Shown piece by piece: positions 25,601 to 27,197 of a stretch of 45,885 bases of DNA (position 1 is its first letter; each line of letters starts with the position of its first letter). The translations under genes were made by a program, and so were the position numbers. Origin of the DNA: Prosthecobacter sp. (GTDB lineage: Bacteria > Verrucomicrobiota > Verrucomicrobiia > Verrucomicrobiales > Verrucomicrobiaceae). The DNA lies in assembly GCF_029946185.1 (NCBI RefSeq), contig NZ_JAQSEA010000127.1:1-45885 (forward strand), in the 5' to 3' direction. The notes below the pieces were generated by a model, which saw nothing but the letters and a program-made list of their open reading frames with translations, did no database searches and was not told the origin of the DNA.

Positions 25601-25615
25601 TTGGTGAAGCCGTAG
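2..25615 (+). CDS. Giant modular surface protein (Ig-like/SdrD-B repeats), 5' end outside window
   Basis: The frame is open from the first complete codon at base 2 to TAG at 25613-25615, so at least 8,537 residues are visible and the N-terminus and signal peptide lie upstream; the first internal GTG at base 86 is not a credible start because the upstream codons continue the same Ig repeat. Order seen: Ig x6, HAF-like domain, SdrD-B x2, Ig x7 (PA14 nested in one), SdrD-B x1, carbohydrate-binding-like domain, SdrD-B x2, Ig x9 (LamG nested in one), SdrD-B x1, second binding-like domain, SdrD-B x3, unrecognised domain, SdrD-B x2, Ig x8, SdrD-B x2, beta-propeller-like domain, SdrD-B x11, C-terminal module. 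Repeat families of this kind build rigid, often calcium-stabilised stalks on the cell surface. No LPXTG or PEP-CTERM signal is visible. Role in adhesion or matrix binding is inferred. Confidence 0.95.
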   Translation, partial: GCVGTRAYTLTPSCATITLSPTTLAQGTVGTAYSQPLAASGGTAPYSSWTLISGTLPTGLTLSSTTGVISGTPTATASPAGSIIVRVNDANNCQGSQTLSLQICPVVTLAPATLVTPTVGVAYSQAISASGGASPYAFTLASGSLPAWATLSTAGVITGTPTNTASAAFTVRATDANGCAKTLACTLAPVCPTISILPVALAQAVVGTVYSQTLSAIGGSAAYTWALTSGTLPTGLSLSNGGVISGTPTVVNASGASLTLRATDANGCQTSKTLTLQVCPAISVTPTTAAAATVGTFYSQALASSGGTSPFTYSISNGTLPPGLLLSSSGVMSGTPTTANGLGSSFTVRSMDANGCLKDQIISLKICPVITLSPLTTTWTVGTSSSQTLSATGGTSPYVLSFVSGTLPTGVTFNATTGVLSGTPTSSVSRTFAIRATDANGCVVSLSYTITPQCPVISVGPGTLAVGMVGSSYSQTFITAGGSAPYSYALTGGSMPAGLNFNTSTGAITGTPAVAGSSTLTVKVTDATACQTTITRSITISSNVVSNCPTPLNQSVGGAYLVTRLGRDVLGGENSGLGSCLYNMSPNGRWITGIRTGLKSHAFLMNTLTNVSVDVPLLNPTHPYAMGRDVNDSGDAVGYEKWTTGAKVNIIPWYATNGSVVRLLTPYDSRASISAMPCALTTDSAYAFGTVDPDGPGGPLSTQGGFWNLSTRAWTAIFGVREVIDASADGTMLLVTDSGGGSRVLSGSPVGGYDTVVVSFTGGSLNAGRVSPSGRYIGSSQRLSGVPTPFVYDTQTSTRTNLPRILPQDNLGGIVGAVSDTGRVLGSMYSSASTGSFAVMWDTPTDLYTRISDLLASDGHVVQDSAYSFWNIYNGGDGISADGTTMGVYGDNPSGQEDTMVFQKVAVADTRLCLGNAVWQDTNRNGIKDFGEPGAVGAVVHLFHPGADGVRGGSGVNADYEISTPVTISSSGVYVFSGIPSGSYYVQVIPPASLPVTSGVVVSLDNGVDNDNNGMQPGGPGTPIYSPMITLIPGTESVNDGDSNTNTDFTVDFALSDGVSIGDLVFADINGDGIYQSGTESGQANITVQLLDGTTNNVLLATTTDASGAYFFGGQAPGTYRVNIPTPPAAYSSATLTVYADNGVDNDSNGAQTGGAGTASISPVITLAVGTEPGATGSSSFENTIDFGFRSCPVISMTPTTLSNGLVGSEYSQAMSASGSSATPYTWSKSSGTWPEGLSISSTGSISGTPTVPTSGVNGTTVTVRAIDANTCFRDQALKIKICPVITVNPAALPAPLIGAPYAQTITTSGTTAMPVVYSATGLPSWLYLNASTGVLSGTPTNSTAVTFTVTATDANLCSASRSYTLPPVCPAITITPVSPAVAKVGVPYSQPLSASPASGLTGQYFSGMDFETLLLTRQETSINYDWVNDSPDPLVPLDQFSVRWSGFVRPATSGTYTFQSTSDDGVRVWVNNTLVIDRWVDQSAATNTATVTLTAGVVVPIRVEYYENAGQAVMKLLWSGPNLSLQPVSGWLDYVWGVSGGLLPAGLSLNATNGVISGTPTAANGLGASFTITATDPNGCVGSRVWSALQVCPAITLSPAALPPATVGQLYSQTVAATGGTAPYQYSVVGGALPAWCTLNATTGKISGTPNNNSPGNFTINATDANGCAATQIYTVDPRCTIFTVTPSTLPSATAGTAYSQTLTSSGGTGPYTYTLNSGTLPAGFTLTSGGVISGMAATGDGSKASITVWITDSQGCLGSASYQMQVCPVITLSPTTLPAPFLGLSYSQTITTSGTSATPLTWSGTGLPAWLSINSSTGVLSGTATANTPVTFTLTATDANGCAGSRSYTLTPVCPVITVGSTTPPNGYLKTSFAQSITASGGTAPYSFVLVSGSLPPGLNLASNGSVSGTPTTLGTYTVTVRATDAYSCVSIATAVTYNIKGMGTGNQVWVDMNDDGLRSSNESGVPNLPVQLWSPGINGVVNNGSGDDVLLASTTSDSDGLYLFNGLAPGVYYVRIPTPPTYYPKVSTSQVSLDNGVNNDNNGIQAVAGIAVVTPLINLYPGTEPGAGVDGDDTDIDSTFDIGFANANPCQITNLLDNPSFEFLGLPNATGTATTVLGYNGTGTSFGSGINAYQWLGGTNGTSGIGEPVQRVQVAAGSSGSKVSWVESVKSRHGKRMVLMQGTNSAVNLLPAGGGNWSSVLQAGKEYELSVWASSASSGAASILWNLGASAQIFQIITGATPGLYQYYTVPQGEMSATAPGVSQCCGYNAGTVSYSAFGASDYNNWTEASANSTQPLWRQFTYHFRIASGASTAQIDSASLALSGGSSTNAVAADLVYLCQVNTTATLTLGNLVWNDANKNGVRDTGANSELGISSVTVELFRSANDIAGDEDDLLIASTTTNSAGAYNFTGLADGKYVVRVTPPVNIPATGGNVVTLDNGVNNDNNGSQPGGPGTYIYSPVITLASGTEPVNDGDTNPDTELSIDFGLFSGIQLGNQLFIDANNDGVFSSGTETGVGSGVTVELLDGTVNTVIASTTTNNSGVYGFTVYQPANYRVRIPTPPSEYPLASGVVNTSDDGRDNDSNGIQTGGISTAVISPVITLTAGGEPGSSGNSNSENTIDFGFRGCPTLTISPGTVAVATQYVAYNPLTLTSSGGSGGYVYAVASGALPSGMTLTSAGVISGTPGASAAPGGYVFNVRSTDSQGCSGTQSYTLMLSNAIVTVTPATLPAATQYAAYTQNLSASGGTAPYTWSYGPSALSGAAAWWPGENGGTEVVAGNNGALMNGVAFTTGLVGRAFSFDGVNDYLQVADQSVMRPAQISLEAWVRPASATPASDQILIEKTSSATAPANGYGLIQRSGGSTVRFWINGTNSVAGSSEFVDAPVTVGNWNHVVATYDLTTLRLYVNGVQIASKAFTTAINHSTQPLVMGGSATTSTSWNGALDEAVIYNRALTSNEALARYTITHSGNNGMPAGLTLDATTGVLSGTPTAVPTSYPFTVRATDSYSSIGLRSYSLTVGCPTLSISPSTFTDATQYASYTAVTMTATGGTAPYQWDITSGALPTGMSLSSAGVISGTPGSAPATYSFTVRARDANNCVSTKALTVKVICPTISLTPATLPNAQQYAAYTAVLLDGTGGSSPYTFSIQSGALPTGMSLSNSGLVSGTPTATPGDYTVVIRGTDSSSCSGTRSYTVRVNCPAIAISPTTLPNGRQYQAYSQALTSSNGNPAYTWSLVSGALPTGLTLSTAGVISGTPTAVPGTYSFRVQATDSFGCAGTRDYSILFDCPLISITPTTLPQATTTVAYSQQLTAAGGSGPYTWTLASGTLPAGITFSSAGLISGTTTAVGSFNFTVQASDLNTCVAQQALALGVNCAAITITPSSLSSATVGTAYSQQFTTSGGVGTKTWTVKTGTLPVGMTLSSAGLLSGTPTDTAGTFNFTLQAMDQNNCPGTAAYALTLQCPTVTITPTTVPNATVANSYSTTLTATGATAPYTWSLQSGSSLPSGLALSTAGVISGTPTAPGSYSFAVTARGSYACSGTATITLTVVCPTLSLSPTSLGSGYRGVSYSQTVTATGGISPYTYSVTAGSLPPGVTLNTSSGVISGTPTAAGSFSFTVRGLDSATCSGTRDYIAVINGLSLGNLVWQDTDQNGTRDLGEQGIGSVSVQLFSTTDAVIGNGDDVSQGTTTTDGAGAYAFTGLAPGKYFVKIATPPTAYPLSSGPQVALDNGVDNDNNGVQAGGVGTAITSPIFTLAVGREPGDVVGGSDADNTLDFALRAVPASIANLLEYNLNTASGGLPAPPSYKNSAVVNAAKIQIEDDMNGLKDISEPTNNGPIRSGALSRRMRDWDSAYDTGYNAVPSTLVQRPDSLWIRFDMDPTATGNIGNLLFDVYRVGSTAPVQGKVLLSWMDGATMRTVTTDVFQLSATGSWYSMNLAWTSAIGGASVLPTGAELAGKSFMIEVYLWGGDGSGYIDIDNILLQGDATTNPQSLAIGDFVWADTNGNGIKNPREPGLQNVTVQLVSPGADSLANTGDDQILSTTTTDANGYYLFSGLTAGNYFVRLPTPDPMWPTASPGVNLDNGVDNDSNGIQSGGAGTAVSSPVINLTLGKEPGNLASGGGNQDMTVDFGFSAAMTLGNFVFSDTNNNGLVDVGETGVAGAQMELYSSTDSTVNNGDDVKVGTTFTTGSDGLYSFSGLGTGRYYVKLTPPITHPRRSSTSSNADNGIDNDSNGVTQSATGAAIYSPMITLSALTEPGSLLAPFGSNIDNTIDFGLRPTFCSIGNLVYKDANNNGVYDTGEGVGGVRVELLNSAGSFVTSTTTSTTTAKRGQYMFSNVVPGFYYVRVPASEFAIGKALVNTVSIFPSSSSDNDVDDNIVGNDDGIDNAQPAVNGISSALISLSDSGEPINTNGESGAFNTIDDTDDNNGNMTIDFGFKSSGPSATGCYHFLAMDSNADGVLTGATEWTPAQAYDFNYTQGGVATMNKADVIYDAALSRLNLDMTFNQIGGSKVDALWFLVSTGANPATADHAIVYVDGITRSSPSVTIYKYDATLGYQSWQTAANLMVSTVSGNSTAGDVLLNKVTEAGSSVRFQCVIDVSRVNNATNWSAMGVNSATWEGIQTGGSTGVVLHMVDLNSAPTYDGNGALTAFSYTTEGSFETDASGVFTIATEPCSVSPWVNIGNLVWNDVNSNGLRDSGELGISGATVQLFSPGADNAIGGSGVNADTQVGASVLTSSAGAYAFTNLVPGKYYVRVTPTVSVPGMSSVAVTLDNDVDNDNNGSQPGGAGTFVYSPVIDLQVGTEPLTIVDGDGANGNNTIDFGLFTGITVGDLVWNDANNNGLKDTAETGVGGVQMDLMNPGADNAVGGTALNADTVLQTTSTLSTGSYSFKVYTGGNYYIRLTPPAAYSLASGTVVTADNGVNNDSNGSQPGGAGSVVNSMVVALTPGGEPGSTGVTNTENTIDFALRSCPVITITPATLTNAQKGSAYSATFSAAGGNSPYAWSLASGSTLPSGLTLSGAGVLSGSPTAATGSYSFTVKVVDASNCSATQAMTLGVVCPTLTLSPTTLASVVQGAVFSQQFSTTGGTAAYTYTRPSGTLPTGATLSTSGLLSGTITGAPGSYSFVLRSTDANGCALDISFTWVVTCPTLTLSLTTVPAATQYAAYTAQTLTASNGTSPYTWSFTGTMPTGMTLSSGGVLSGTPTSAPGSYNITVTATDANGCAKSGVYSITVNCPSFTITAPTFPNASKNVAYPNQQLSASGGTSPYNWTIVSGALPAGMSMSTAGLISGTPTAVPGTYDFTVKATDAVTCSVTQALQIIIACPTLTITPAALPAGVQYAAYSQTLTAANGTSPYAWSLASGVLPTGMTLGSNGVLSGTPTTLGSSTFVVRATDADNCSTTKSYTFTVNYPPIFITPSTLSDAVRLVPYFQQLTATGGTAPYTFSKLTGTLPTGLSISTAGAISGTTTAAPGTYSFTVQALDVNGAPGTQPYTITILCPTMTISPATLTNGVVGTAYTASLTVTGGSAPYTWSVASGTLPTGLSMSNSGLISGTPTQATTASFTVQAVDSFNCSASQLYTLAVNCPTVSITPTSLSSAYYGLAYSQQLSSSGGTGPYTYAVIAGSPPAGITVSASGVVAGSAQVYGTANFTVRSTDANNCSATQSYALLVKGLSLGDTVFEDSNFNGLRDVGEPGLSDITVELWDAGADNAIGGSGPNSDLMLSSTTTNGQGLYSFINLQPGTYFMRVLMPTELNIIGGIPVNLDNGVDNDNNAASQPEGPGTPVFSPIVTLTTGGEPTVDDGDADTENTIDFGLFRGMNVGNLVWQDTNDNGIRDSGEPGIDGVTVELWNTGVDGSVGGTDDVMLKTTTTSGGGAYLFASVPPLKVYVRIPRAPAAQPLSSSATQFADNGVDNDDNGIQLSGGAVYSPVITLTAADEPGTGGGTYEELTIDFGFLNFTPSIYVSATQADSIQTFNATTGLYAGSLVSAFGNNLSQGNADHNDVPYGMELGPDGNWYVAHYGASNLRKYSPAGEDLGLVLDNSETSMSLVTQFAIGPDGNFYVYDSGGGRVVRFQKAPDGELAQPITTTAGGYTFITQMKVEDMNFGPDGNLYLVLQTDDIREVRRYSTTTGELLNTIVTDTQLIDMVPGGQSIALISGIDIEGSTLYGINRSDGEIFSVDLSTPAAPGLPKHIATLSSAGKGEVDTRDIEFNPSDNKLYIAGYSWGKPVNATYNTYNTGALVSVEITGAPNGLVKVHEVPIPRPPGPGFEIWSGPRDLAIGRPFAPLPDSVAIGSVVWNDENADGIQDAAELGIPNVRVDLWQDLNGDSADGAEYFVGWTLTDNNGFYYFSGQVPGVYQVQIPELNFVTGLPLAGSGYSSPISSLLDDQIDGDDNGRQPGGPKTVVKSPLITLMPGTEPLGNGSSGAEFGTGGELDNYAVDANGDMTVDFGFVEPGIMGIGNLVFVDDNGNNRFDVGEGRNDVSIELYRLGDVPGVTLPVASAATANGGLFLFSNLWQGQYFLHLPSYQFESGGNLRGLYSLPVVTAGDDNTGQDALPSDKPWITGVSTGTIHLVRDQAPTDATGETGFDSSTDLADINIDLTQDIGLFRPVALGNMVFTDKNSNGHYDAFPEEGLAGVRVELYTDTQFPEVDNPLAFTTSDQLGRYGFSFLRPGNYVVHIPSSQFQEDGPLYQRISILEGIVGDDDVGEDGVNAGLPTDNGVSSLVISLYPGNAPTDESGETGFEHTSDNQNDAAIDLTIDFGFQTPVGVGNLVWVDNINRNEKADVGEGVDGVTVELYRSNQTPGFGVPLFSQITQNGGHYFFDALPAGDYVVHIPYTEFEPGRPLNGLNSLTGVSSASAALDDDVPNSENGIDNTAPFLNGISSAVFTLAVDAEPMDVEPGGAPGESGAFKDIDFFDDNNFNLTIDFGFEPNNPNGVGVGNLVFVDLNGNGLYDTGEGINGVKVQLFDAAADVNAANPTATVVSNNGGSYVFNNLVEGDYKILIPASEFASGKPLSGWRSLPGDGGDNGVDDNVDENGIDVADPSATGIISAPFHLSPGDEPTDSLGEFGSNAGMDNVNDANTDLTIDFGFFRSVSVGNLVFLDANYNGRAEAGEGVGGVTLELYNEGAFIPFDEPVATTTTDTDGSYLFADLTPGRYFVRVPAGQFDYYGPLFGTASIFGAQNGDDNVGEDGIDDGNPSIKGIHTAVFELTPTNAPTGSQEGGYLGSSDDINDASTNLTIDLGFVRSAGVGNVVFDDLNNDGLLDPDLEYGIDDVTVELWSSDVNATVAMGSTTTYGGGLYSFSVAPGSYHVRIPSSNFQDGGALANLVPSKPVTAGDGVPTTTAGDDDTQQDGYTTGSVLVDGARTAVFTLVPNNAPTAATAETGYYSETDDYDYGDFVLNDANTDLTIDLGFAPKPLSVGNLIFRDVNSNGFYDSQDFGVAGAKVRLFKVGDNPASSTPVMEMYTSIDGTFLLNTYEEGQYFLHIPASEFASGAALFGTSSVPGFGSDDGKDDDVDENGLDAANPASTGVSSTVFSLAYGTEPLSTTSESGFLTSQDVYNDEDVDLSIDMGFTGGTLPSLMNIGNLVFNDANNNGVADAGEGVPGVWMLLYAGRGTAGSTSYIRSTTTDANGRYFFTNLNPGVYTVHVAADNFKASISINGGPVGPGPLYRKMSLRGNQTTTGDDNLGEHGIDSQSPEQVGITAPAVTLTANAAPTGAMEGGFEGTSDDANDGNSDLTIDFGFATRLGVGNLVFRDANADGKFQAGIDTALAGIQVELVYNNGAGGEDTVVVTTTTDANGGYLMYAPPAAAPQTYKVRIPAAQFSSSGPLNFLVPSTLTTNGNDDNLNQNAQPAANPETTGVVTAEFSLLAGTLPTDTDGRETGYDKASDNADDANIDLTIDLGLKAKAIMVGNLIFRDANANGTYESGIDVPMANVTVRLFQQAQGVTDTPVSEAVTAADGTYLLYATSPAAYYVHIPASMFATGAPLYGMTSVLGIGNVQLTTNADTGKDDRFDENGGDATQPDVTGVSSGLINLAYGTMPLNSSVTATSGENGFQSFMDDAADDSGIMTVDFGFLAGSGAPDGVELKRNLATNPGTYSAPATFTGWQSQNSLSGLNSPNDDPDSDGQTNLLEYALGTAGGSGLGVSRFKLVSNTVTGAIDAVLTRPAGSHADLRYSLEGSNDLSTWTTQALTPATTINADQTETLRYSQVESVFSGAARGFLRIKVTLDANLDGTPEATATTGVQGWARMQFAVGRESLSMPLLLPAVYTGQVTSVSERTVVLNTNGGDIRTQLQNGVSYYVEVLSGALKGRTMDLDATGSSSGNIALTTSADSALAGARICIRPHWTLGALLPVTGLQPATAAETADRIMFFDSASGQFQIDWLQTTANGTAQWVRDGDTALVNDAARIIPPQTGMLVQIRSTEATLTFVGEVRSAALALPQNAGTALTGTGLATAQAPGAQPFAIGSRLRLWSGDTDPATAVYQNYLLNPQSQWLDETTGLEVTNLPLLDGFRAFFLVKP
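1646..2740 (+). other. HAF-repeat-like domain in giant protein
   Basis: About 365 residues without Ig or SdrD features. Repeated pieces such as MSPNGRWITGIRTG, SHAFLMNT, DVNDSGDAVGYEKW and VSDTGRVLGSM follow the pattern of HAF repeats (a serine/asparagine plus G-x-x-x-G beta strand ending in an aromatic FLW/FLM-type motif), typical of secreted beta-propeller-like domains. The family assignment is by eye. It directly precedes an SdrD-B repeat. Confidence 0.55.
3575..5836 (+). repeat. Ig-like repeat block 2, seven units, one carrying a PA14 insertion
   Basis: Seven He_PIG-type units, each opened by CP and closed by a DANxC-like motif. The third unit is interrupted after YSQPLSASPASG by about 134 residues of PA14 domain and resumes with WGVSGGLLPAGLSL. 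The block is entered through ENTIDFGFRSCP from the previous SdrD-B repeat and left through YNIKG into the next one. Confidence 0.85.
4199..4600 (+). other. PA14 domain nested inside an Ig-like repeat
   Basis: The segment starts GLTGQYFSGMDFETL and contains SGTYTFQSTSDDGVRVWVNN, DRWVDQS, and VRVEYYE-like (PIRVEYYENAG) motifs ending in LLWSGPN. These are the hallmark strands and the DDG loop of PA14, a beta-barrel that in glycosidases and adhesins binds carbohydrate. Host Ig sequence continues on both sides, so this is an insertion into a loop and not an end-to-end fusion. Confidence 0.85.
6275..7048 (+). other. Carbohydrate-binding-like jelly-roll domain in giant protein
   Basis: About 258 residues beginning ITNLLDNPSFEFLG; NPSFE at the start of a secreted domain, followed by LQAGKEYELSVWASS and a closing IDSASLALSGG strand, is typical of galactose-binding/CBM-like beta sandwiches. 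It lies between two SdrD-B repeats. Ligand unknown. Confidence 0.5.
7889..10924 (+). repeat. Ig-like repeat block 3, nine units, one carrying a LamG insertion
   Basis: Nine He_PIG-type units, several with the variant opening ATQYAAYT in place of VGTAYSQ. The second is split by a LamG domain between TWSYGPSALS and NNGMPAGLTLD. Entry motif is ENTIDFGFRGCP; exit is AVINGLSLGNLVW into an SdrD-B repeat. Confidence 0.85.
8294..8905 (+). other. LamG/concanavalin-like domain nested inside an Ig-like repeat
   Basis: About 204 residues with the classic LamG-3 signature: AAAWWPGENG at the start, GRAFSFDGVNDYLQV, SLEAWVRP, WNHVVATYD, LRLYVNGVQIAS and DEAVIYNRALTSNE at the end. Such domains bind sugars or proteins outside the cell. 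Ig sequence resumes immediately with NNGMPAGLTL. Confidence 0.9.
11366..11984 (+). other. Second carbohydrate-binding-like domain in giant protein
   Basis: About 206 residues starting ASIANLLEYNLNTASGGLP. It has amphipathic beta strands such as LWIRFDMDPT, NLLFDVYRVG and SFMIEVYLWGG, and ends YIDIDNILLQG, which resembles the closing strand of galactose-binding-like folds. No catalytic motif recognised. Family not assigned. Confidence 0.4.
11985..13327 (+). repeat. Three SdrD-B-like repeats (units 7-9)
   Basis: Each unit opens with a (L/I)GN(L/F)V(F/W)xDxNxNGxxDxGE strand and ends DFGF/DFGL. Units 7 and 8 carry the DNGVDNDSNG-type loop (type A). Unit 9, at about 12850-13327, is of the other type (B), with VPASEFAIGKAL and DDGIDNAQPAVNG, which otherwise occurs only in the last block. 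The Asp/Asn-rich loops resemble calcium-binding sites known from SdrD B domains. Confidence 0.8.
13328..14049 (+). other. Unrecognised domain in giant protein
   Basis: About 240 residues starting ATGCYHFLAMDSNADG and ending FTIATEPCSV. It contains LNLDMTFNQIGGSKVDALWF, which looks like alternating beta strands of a secreted beta sandwich, and has two flanking cysteines. I recognise no family. Confidence 0.35.
14925..17032 (+). repeat. Ig-like repeat block 4, eight units
   Basis: Eight He_PIG-type units, entered through ENTIDFALRSCP and left through LLVKGLSLGDTVF. Unit 6 opens with NYPPI rather than CP and closes VNGAPGTQPY rather than DANGC, so both of its cysteines are missing together, which supports a pairing between the two positions. 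Confidence 0.85.
17885..18890 (+). other. NHL/SMP-30-like beta-propeller domain in giant protein
   Basis: About 335 residues with four visible blade-like repeats: VPYGMELGPDGNWYVAHYG, QFAIGPDGNFYVYDSGGGRV, MNFGPDGNLYLVLQ and IEFNPSDNKLYIAGYSW. The GPDGN-(W/F/L)-Y-V pattern is that of NHL/SMP-30-type six-bladed propellers. It is flanked on both sides by SdrD-B repeats. A binding role is more likely than catalysis; substrate unknown. Confidence 0.7.
18891..24285 (+). repeat. Eleven tandem SdrD-B-like repeats (units 14-24)
   Basis: Eleven units of about 155-170 residues run without interruption. Units 15-24 are type B: a GNLVFxDxNxNGxxDxGEG opening, then VxIPxSxF, an acidic DDNVxEDGID-like loop, and an NDANTDLTIDFGF ending. 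Unit 14 mixes features of types A and B. The very high Asp content fits a calcium-stiffened stalk placing the domain-rich part away from the C-terminus; this is an inference from known SdrD B domains. Confidence 0.85.
24286..25612 (+). other. C-terminal module of giant protein (TIGR02597-like)
   Basis: After the last SdrD-B repeat comes a linker with DDPDSDGQTNLLEYALGT, common in verrucomicrobial secreted proteins, then a short beta domain (DLRYSLEGSNDLSTW) and about 290 residues with YYVEVLSGALKGRTMDLDAT, RPHWTLGALL, DRIMFFDSASGQFQ, IIPPQTGMLVQ and a final FRAFFLVKP. This pattern resembles, from memory, the TIGR02597 family that is expanded in Verrucomicrobium. Its presence at the extreme C-terminus suggests a sorting or attachment role, but that is not shown by the sequence. 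Confidence 0.6.
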
Positions 25616-25621
25616 CCGGGG

Positions 25622-25711
25622 GAGTTTAATGCTTCAGGTTTAAAGCTCCAAGTTCACGGGCGCGCCGTATTCTTGGGCAACTTTAAACTTTAAACCTGAA
25701 ACTTTAAACTC
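25622..25711. repeat. 90-bp imperfect palindrome made of 7-bp units
   Basis: The whole gap between the giant gene and the next gene folds on itself. TTCAGGTTTAAAG (25633-25645) pairs perfectly with CTTTAAACCTGAA (25688-25700); GAGTTTA (25622-25628) with TAAACTC (25705-25711); CCAAG (25648-25652) with CTTGG (25672-25676). The right arm is a tandem of 7-mers starting at 25681, 25688, 25695 and 25702 (CTTTAAA, CTTTAAA, CCTGAAA, CTTTAAA); the left arm has the same 7-bp phase at 25625, 25632 and 25639. It starts six bases after the stop codon, so it may act as a structured 3' end. Confidence 0.75.
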
Positions 25712-25714
25712 TAC

Positions 25715-26350
25715 ATGCCTCGCATGATGTCACTCCGGCTGCTTCTTCTCTTTTCGCTCAGTCTCGTCAGTTGCAACACCGTGAAAAACACGGGCAACAA
25801 TGCTTTCCATTACAGTCGCAGGTTCGTGACCAGTGAGATCCCCCGCGCCTCGCGCTTTGTCTGGAAAGGCGTCACCGGACTCTTTGGCCCGGGCGACAAT
25901 TCCTTCTGGTATGCCGATGAGATGCGCGGCAAGCCCAGCGTGGTCATCAACCTCAGTGAGCAGATGGTGTACCTCTTCAAGCGCGGCGAACTCGCTGGCG
26001 GCTCCCCCATTTCCTCCGGCGCTGAGGGCTATGACACGCGGCCGGGCAGGTATCATATCACGCAGAAAGACATCGGTCACAAATCCTCCATCTACGGCGA
26101 TTACGAGGACTACCAGGGCAACGTGATCATGCAGAACATCGACAACCGCAAGGACCGCAAGCCGCCGGGCACGCGCTTTGAAGGAGCGAAGATGTTTTAC
26201 TTCATGCGCATCTATGGCGGCGTGGGTATGCATCAGGGCTATCTGCCCGGCTACGCCGCATCGCACGGCTGCATCCGTTTGCCGGGGCACATGGCGGAGA
26301 AGTTTTTCCACGAGGTGTCAGTGGGGACGCCGGTGCAGGTGGTGCCGTGA
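25715..26350 (+). CDS. L,D-transpeptidase (YkuD) lipoprotein
   Basis: 211 residues. Residues 1-19 form a lipoprotein signal peptide ending LVSC, with Cys20 as the lipidated residue, so the protein should sit on a membrane facing the periplasm. The YkuD catalytic domain spans about residues 74-210 and shows the full active-site motif: His173 in GVGMHQG, then SHGCIRL with nucleophile Cys186 and Arg188. Such enzymes form 3-3 cross-links in peptidoglycan or attach proteins to it. Length is normal for a compact YkuD lipoprotein. Starts at 25724 or 25727 are also possible since MPRMMS offers three Met. It follows the giant surface protein by 99 bases on the same strand, though a palindrome separates them; a role in anchoring that protein is only a guess. 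Confidence 0.9.
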   Translation: MPRMMSLRLLLLFSLSLVSCNTVKNTGNNAFHYSRRFVTSEIPRASRFVWKGVTGLFGPGDNSFWYADEMRGKPSVVINLSEQMVYLFKRGELAGGSPISSGAEGYDTRPGRYHITQKDIGHKSSIYGDYEDYQGNVIMQNIDNRKDRKPPGTRFEGAKMFYFMRIYGGVGMHQGYLPGYAASHGCIRLPGHMAEKFFHEVSVGTPVQVVP

Positions 26351-26380
26351 TGGGGGCGGAGTTGCGTGTGTGCGCGGGAA

Positions 26381-26458
26381 GAAAGTAATGTCGAATTTTA
26401 GCTCGTCCTGGAAAGAACCCACGCGCGCCAGAACGAGCTAAAGCTCGATACTACTTTC
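26381..26458. repeat. Dispersed palindromic repeat, copy 1 (best preserved)
   Basis: Two 31-base arms (26381-26411 and 26428-26458) match as inverted repeats at 26 positions around a 16-base spacer. The core is TTTAGCTCGTCCTGG against CCAGAACGAGCTAAA. Read on the minus strand, three of the five mismatches become G-U pairs, as expected if the RNA folds. It lies between convergent genes and overlaps the stop codon of the methyltransferase gene (26451-26453). The same family recurs at 27198 and 41014. Confidence 0.85.
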
Positions 26459-27122
26459 GCTCTGCGACGAAAATGGTGTGCGTGCTGCGCTTGGCCTGAG
26501 GGTAGGCTTTGGCGGCGACGGTTTCGACTTTGAAGCCTGCTTTGCTGAGGCGTTTGGCGAAGGCGTGGTCGGTGCTGGCGGACCAGAAGGTGACGCGGCC
26601 ACCGGGCTTCAGGGCGTGGGTGATGGCGGAAAATCCCTGAGTCTGGTAGAGGCGCGCATTGCCGTCCTGCACCATGGCGATGGGGCCGTTGTCCACATCG
26701 AGCAGGATGGCGTCGTAGTGGGCTTTGGGGGCGCGGCTGATGACTTGGAAGACATCGTCCACGGTGATCTCGACGCGTTTGTCGTCGAGGAGATGGCCGT
26801 TGACGTCAGCAAGATACTCGCGGTTCCAGGCGACGACCTGGGGCAGCAGCTCCGCGACTTGCACGTGGGCGGCGGGACCCATGAGTTCGAGGACGCGGCG
26901 CAGGGTGAAGCCAAAGCCGAGGCCGCCGATGAGGACGTTTGCGGGGCCTGTGCCGAGGTGTGCGCAGGCGAGCTCTGCGAGGACTTTTTCGGACTCGGAG
27001 GCATTGGTGCCCATGAGGGGCTGGCGGTTCACTCGCAGATAGAAATTCGAATCATGCGCATGCAGGGTGAGCTCCGCGCCGTCGGGCGTGTGAGATGTGG
27101 CCAGGAGGAGAAAGGGTTTCAT
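26451..27122 (-). CDS. Spermidine-synthase-like SAM-dependent methyltransferase
   Basis: 223 residues from the ATG at 27120-27122. Class I Rossmann fold: motif I GGLGFGF at residues 66-72, the acidic end of strand 2 in VQVAEL (Glu91), Asp123 in ITVDDVF, and strand 4 DAILLDVDNGP at 137-147, followed by LKPGGRVTFWS. This spacing is that of the spermidine synthase superfamily, but the classical GGGDGG of true aminopropyltransferases is altered to GGLGFG, so polyamine synthesis is doubtful and a general methyltransferase or aminopropyltransferase-like role is safer. The frame stays open upstream to 27311, but that stretch crosses a palindromic repeat and reads as junk (PERHMAFRGCCPP), so the internal start was chosen. 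The last codons and TAG stop lie in the repeat at 26381-26458. Confidence 0.8.
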   Translation of the reverse strand: MKPFLLLATSHTPDGAELTLHAHDSNFYLRVNRQPLMGTNASESEKVLAELACAHLGTGPANVLIGGLGFGFTLRRVLELMGPAAHVQVAELLPQVVAWNREYLADVNGHLLDDKRVEITVDDVFQVISRAPKAHYDAILLDVDNGPIAMVQDGNARLYQTQGFSAITHALKPGGRVTFWSASTDHAFAKRLSKAGFKVETVAAKAYPQAKRSTHTIFVAERK

Positions 27123-27197
27123 GGGAGGGCAGCACCCGCGAAAAGCCATGTGCCTCTCCGGCCCGTGACAGGAGCGCGGAGCGGCGCGTGTGCAACC

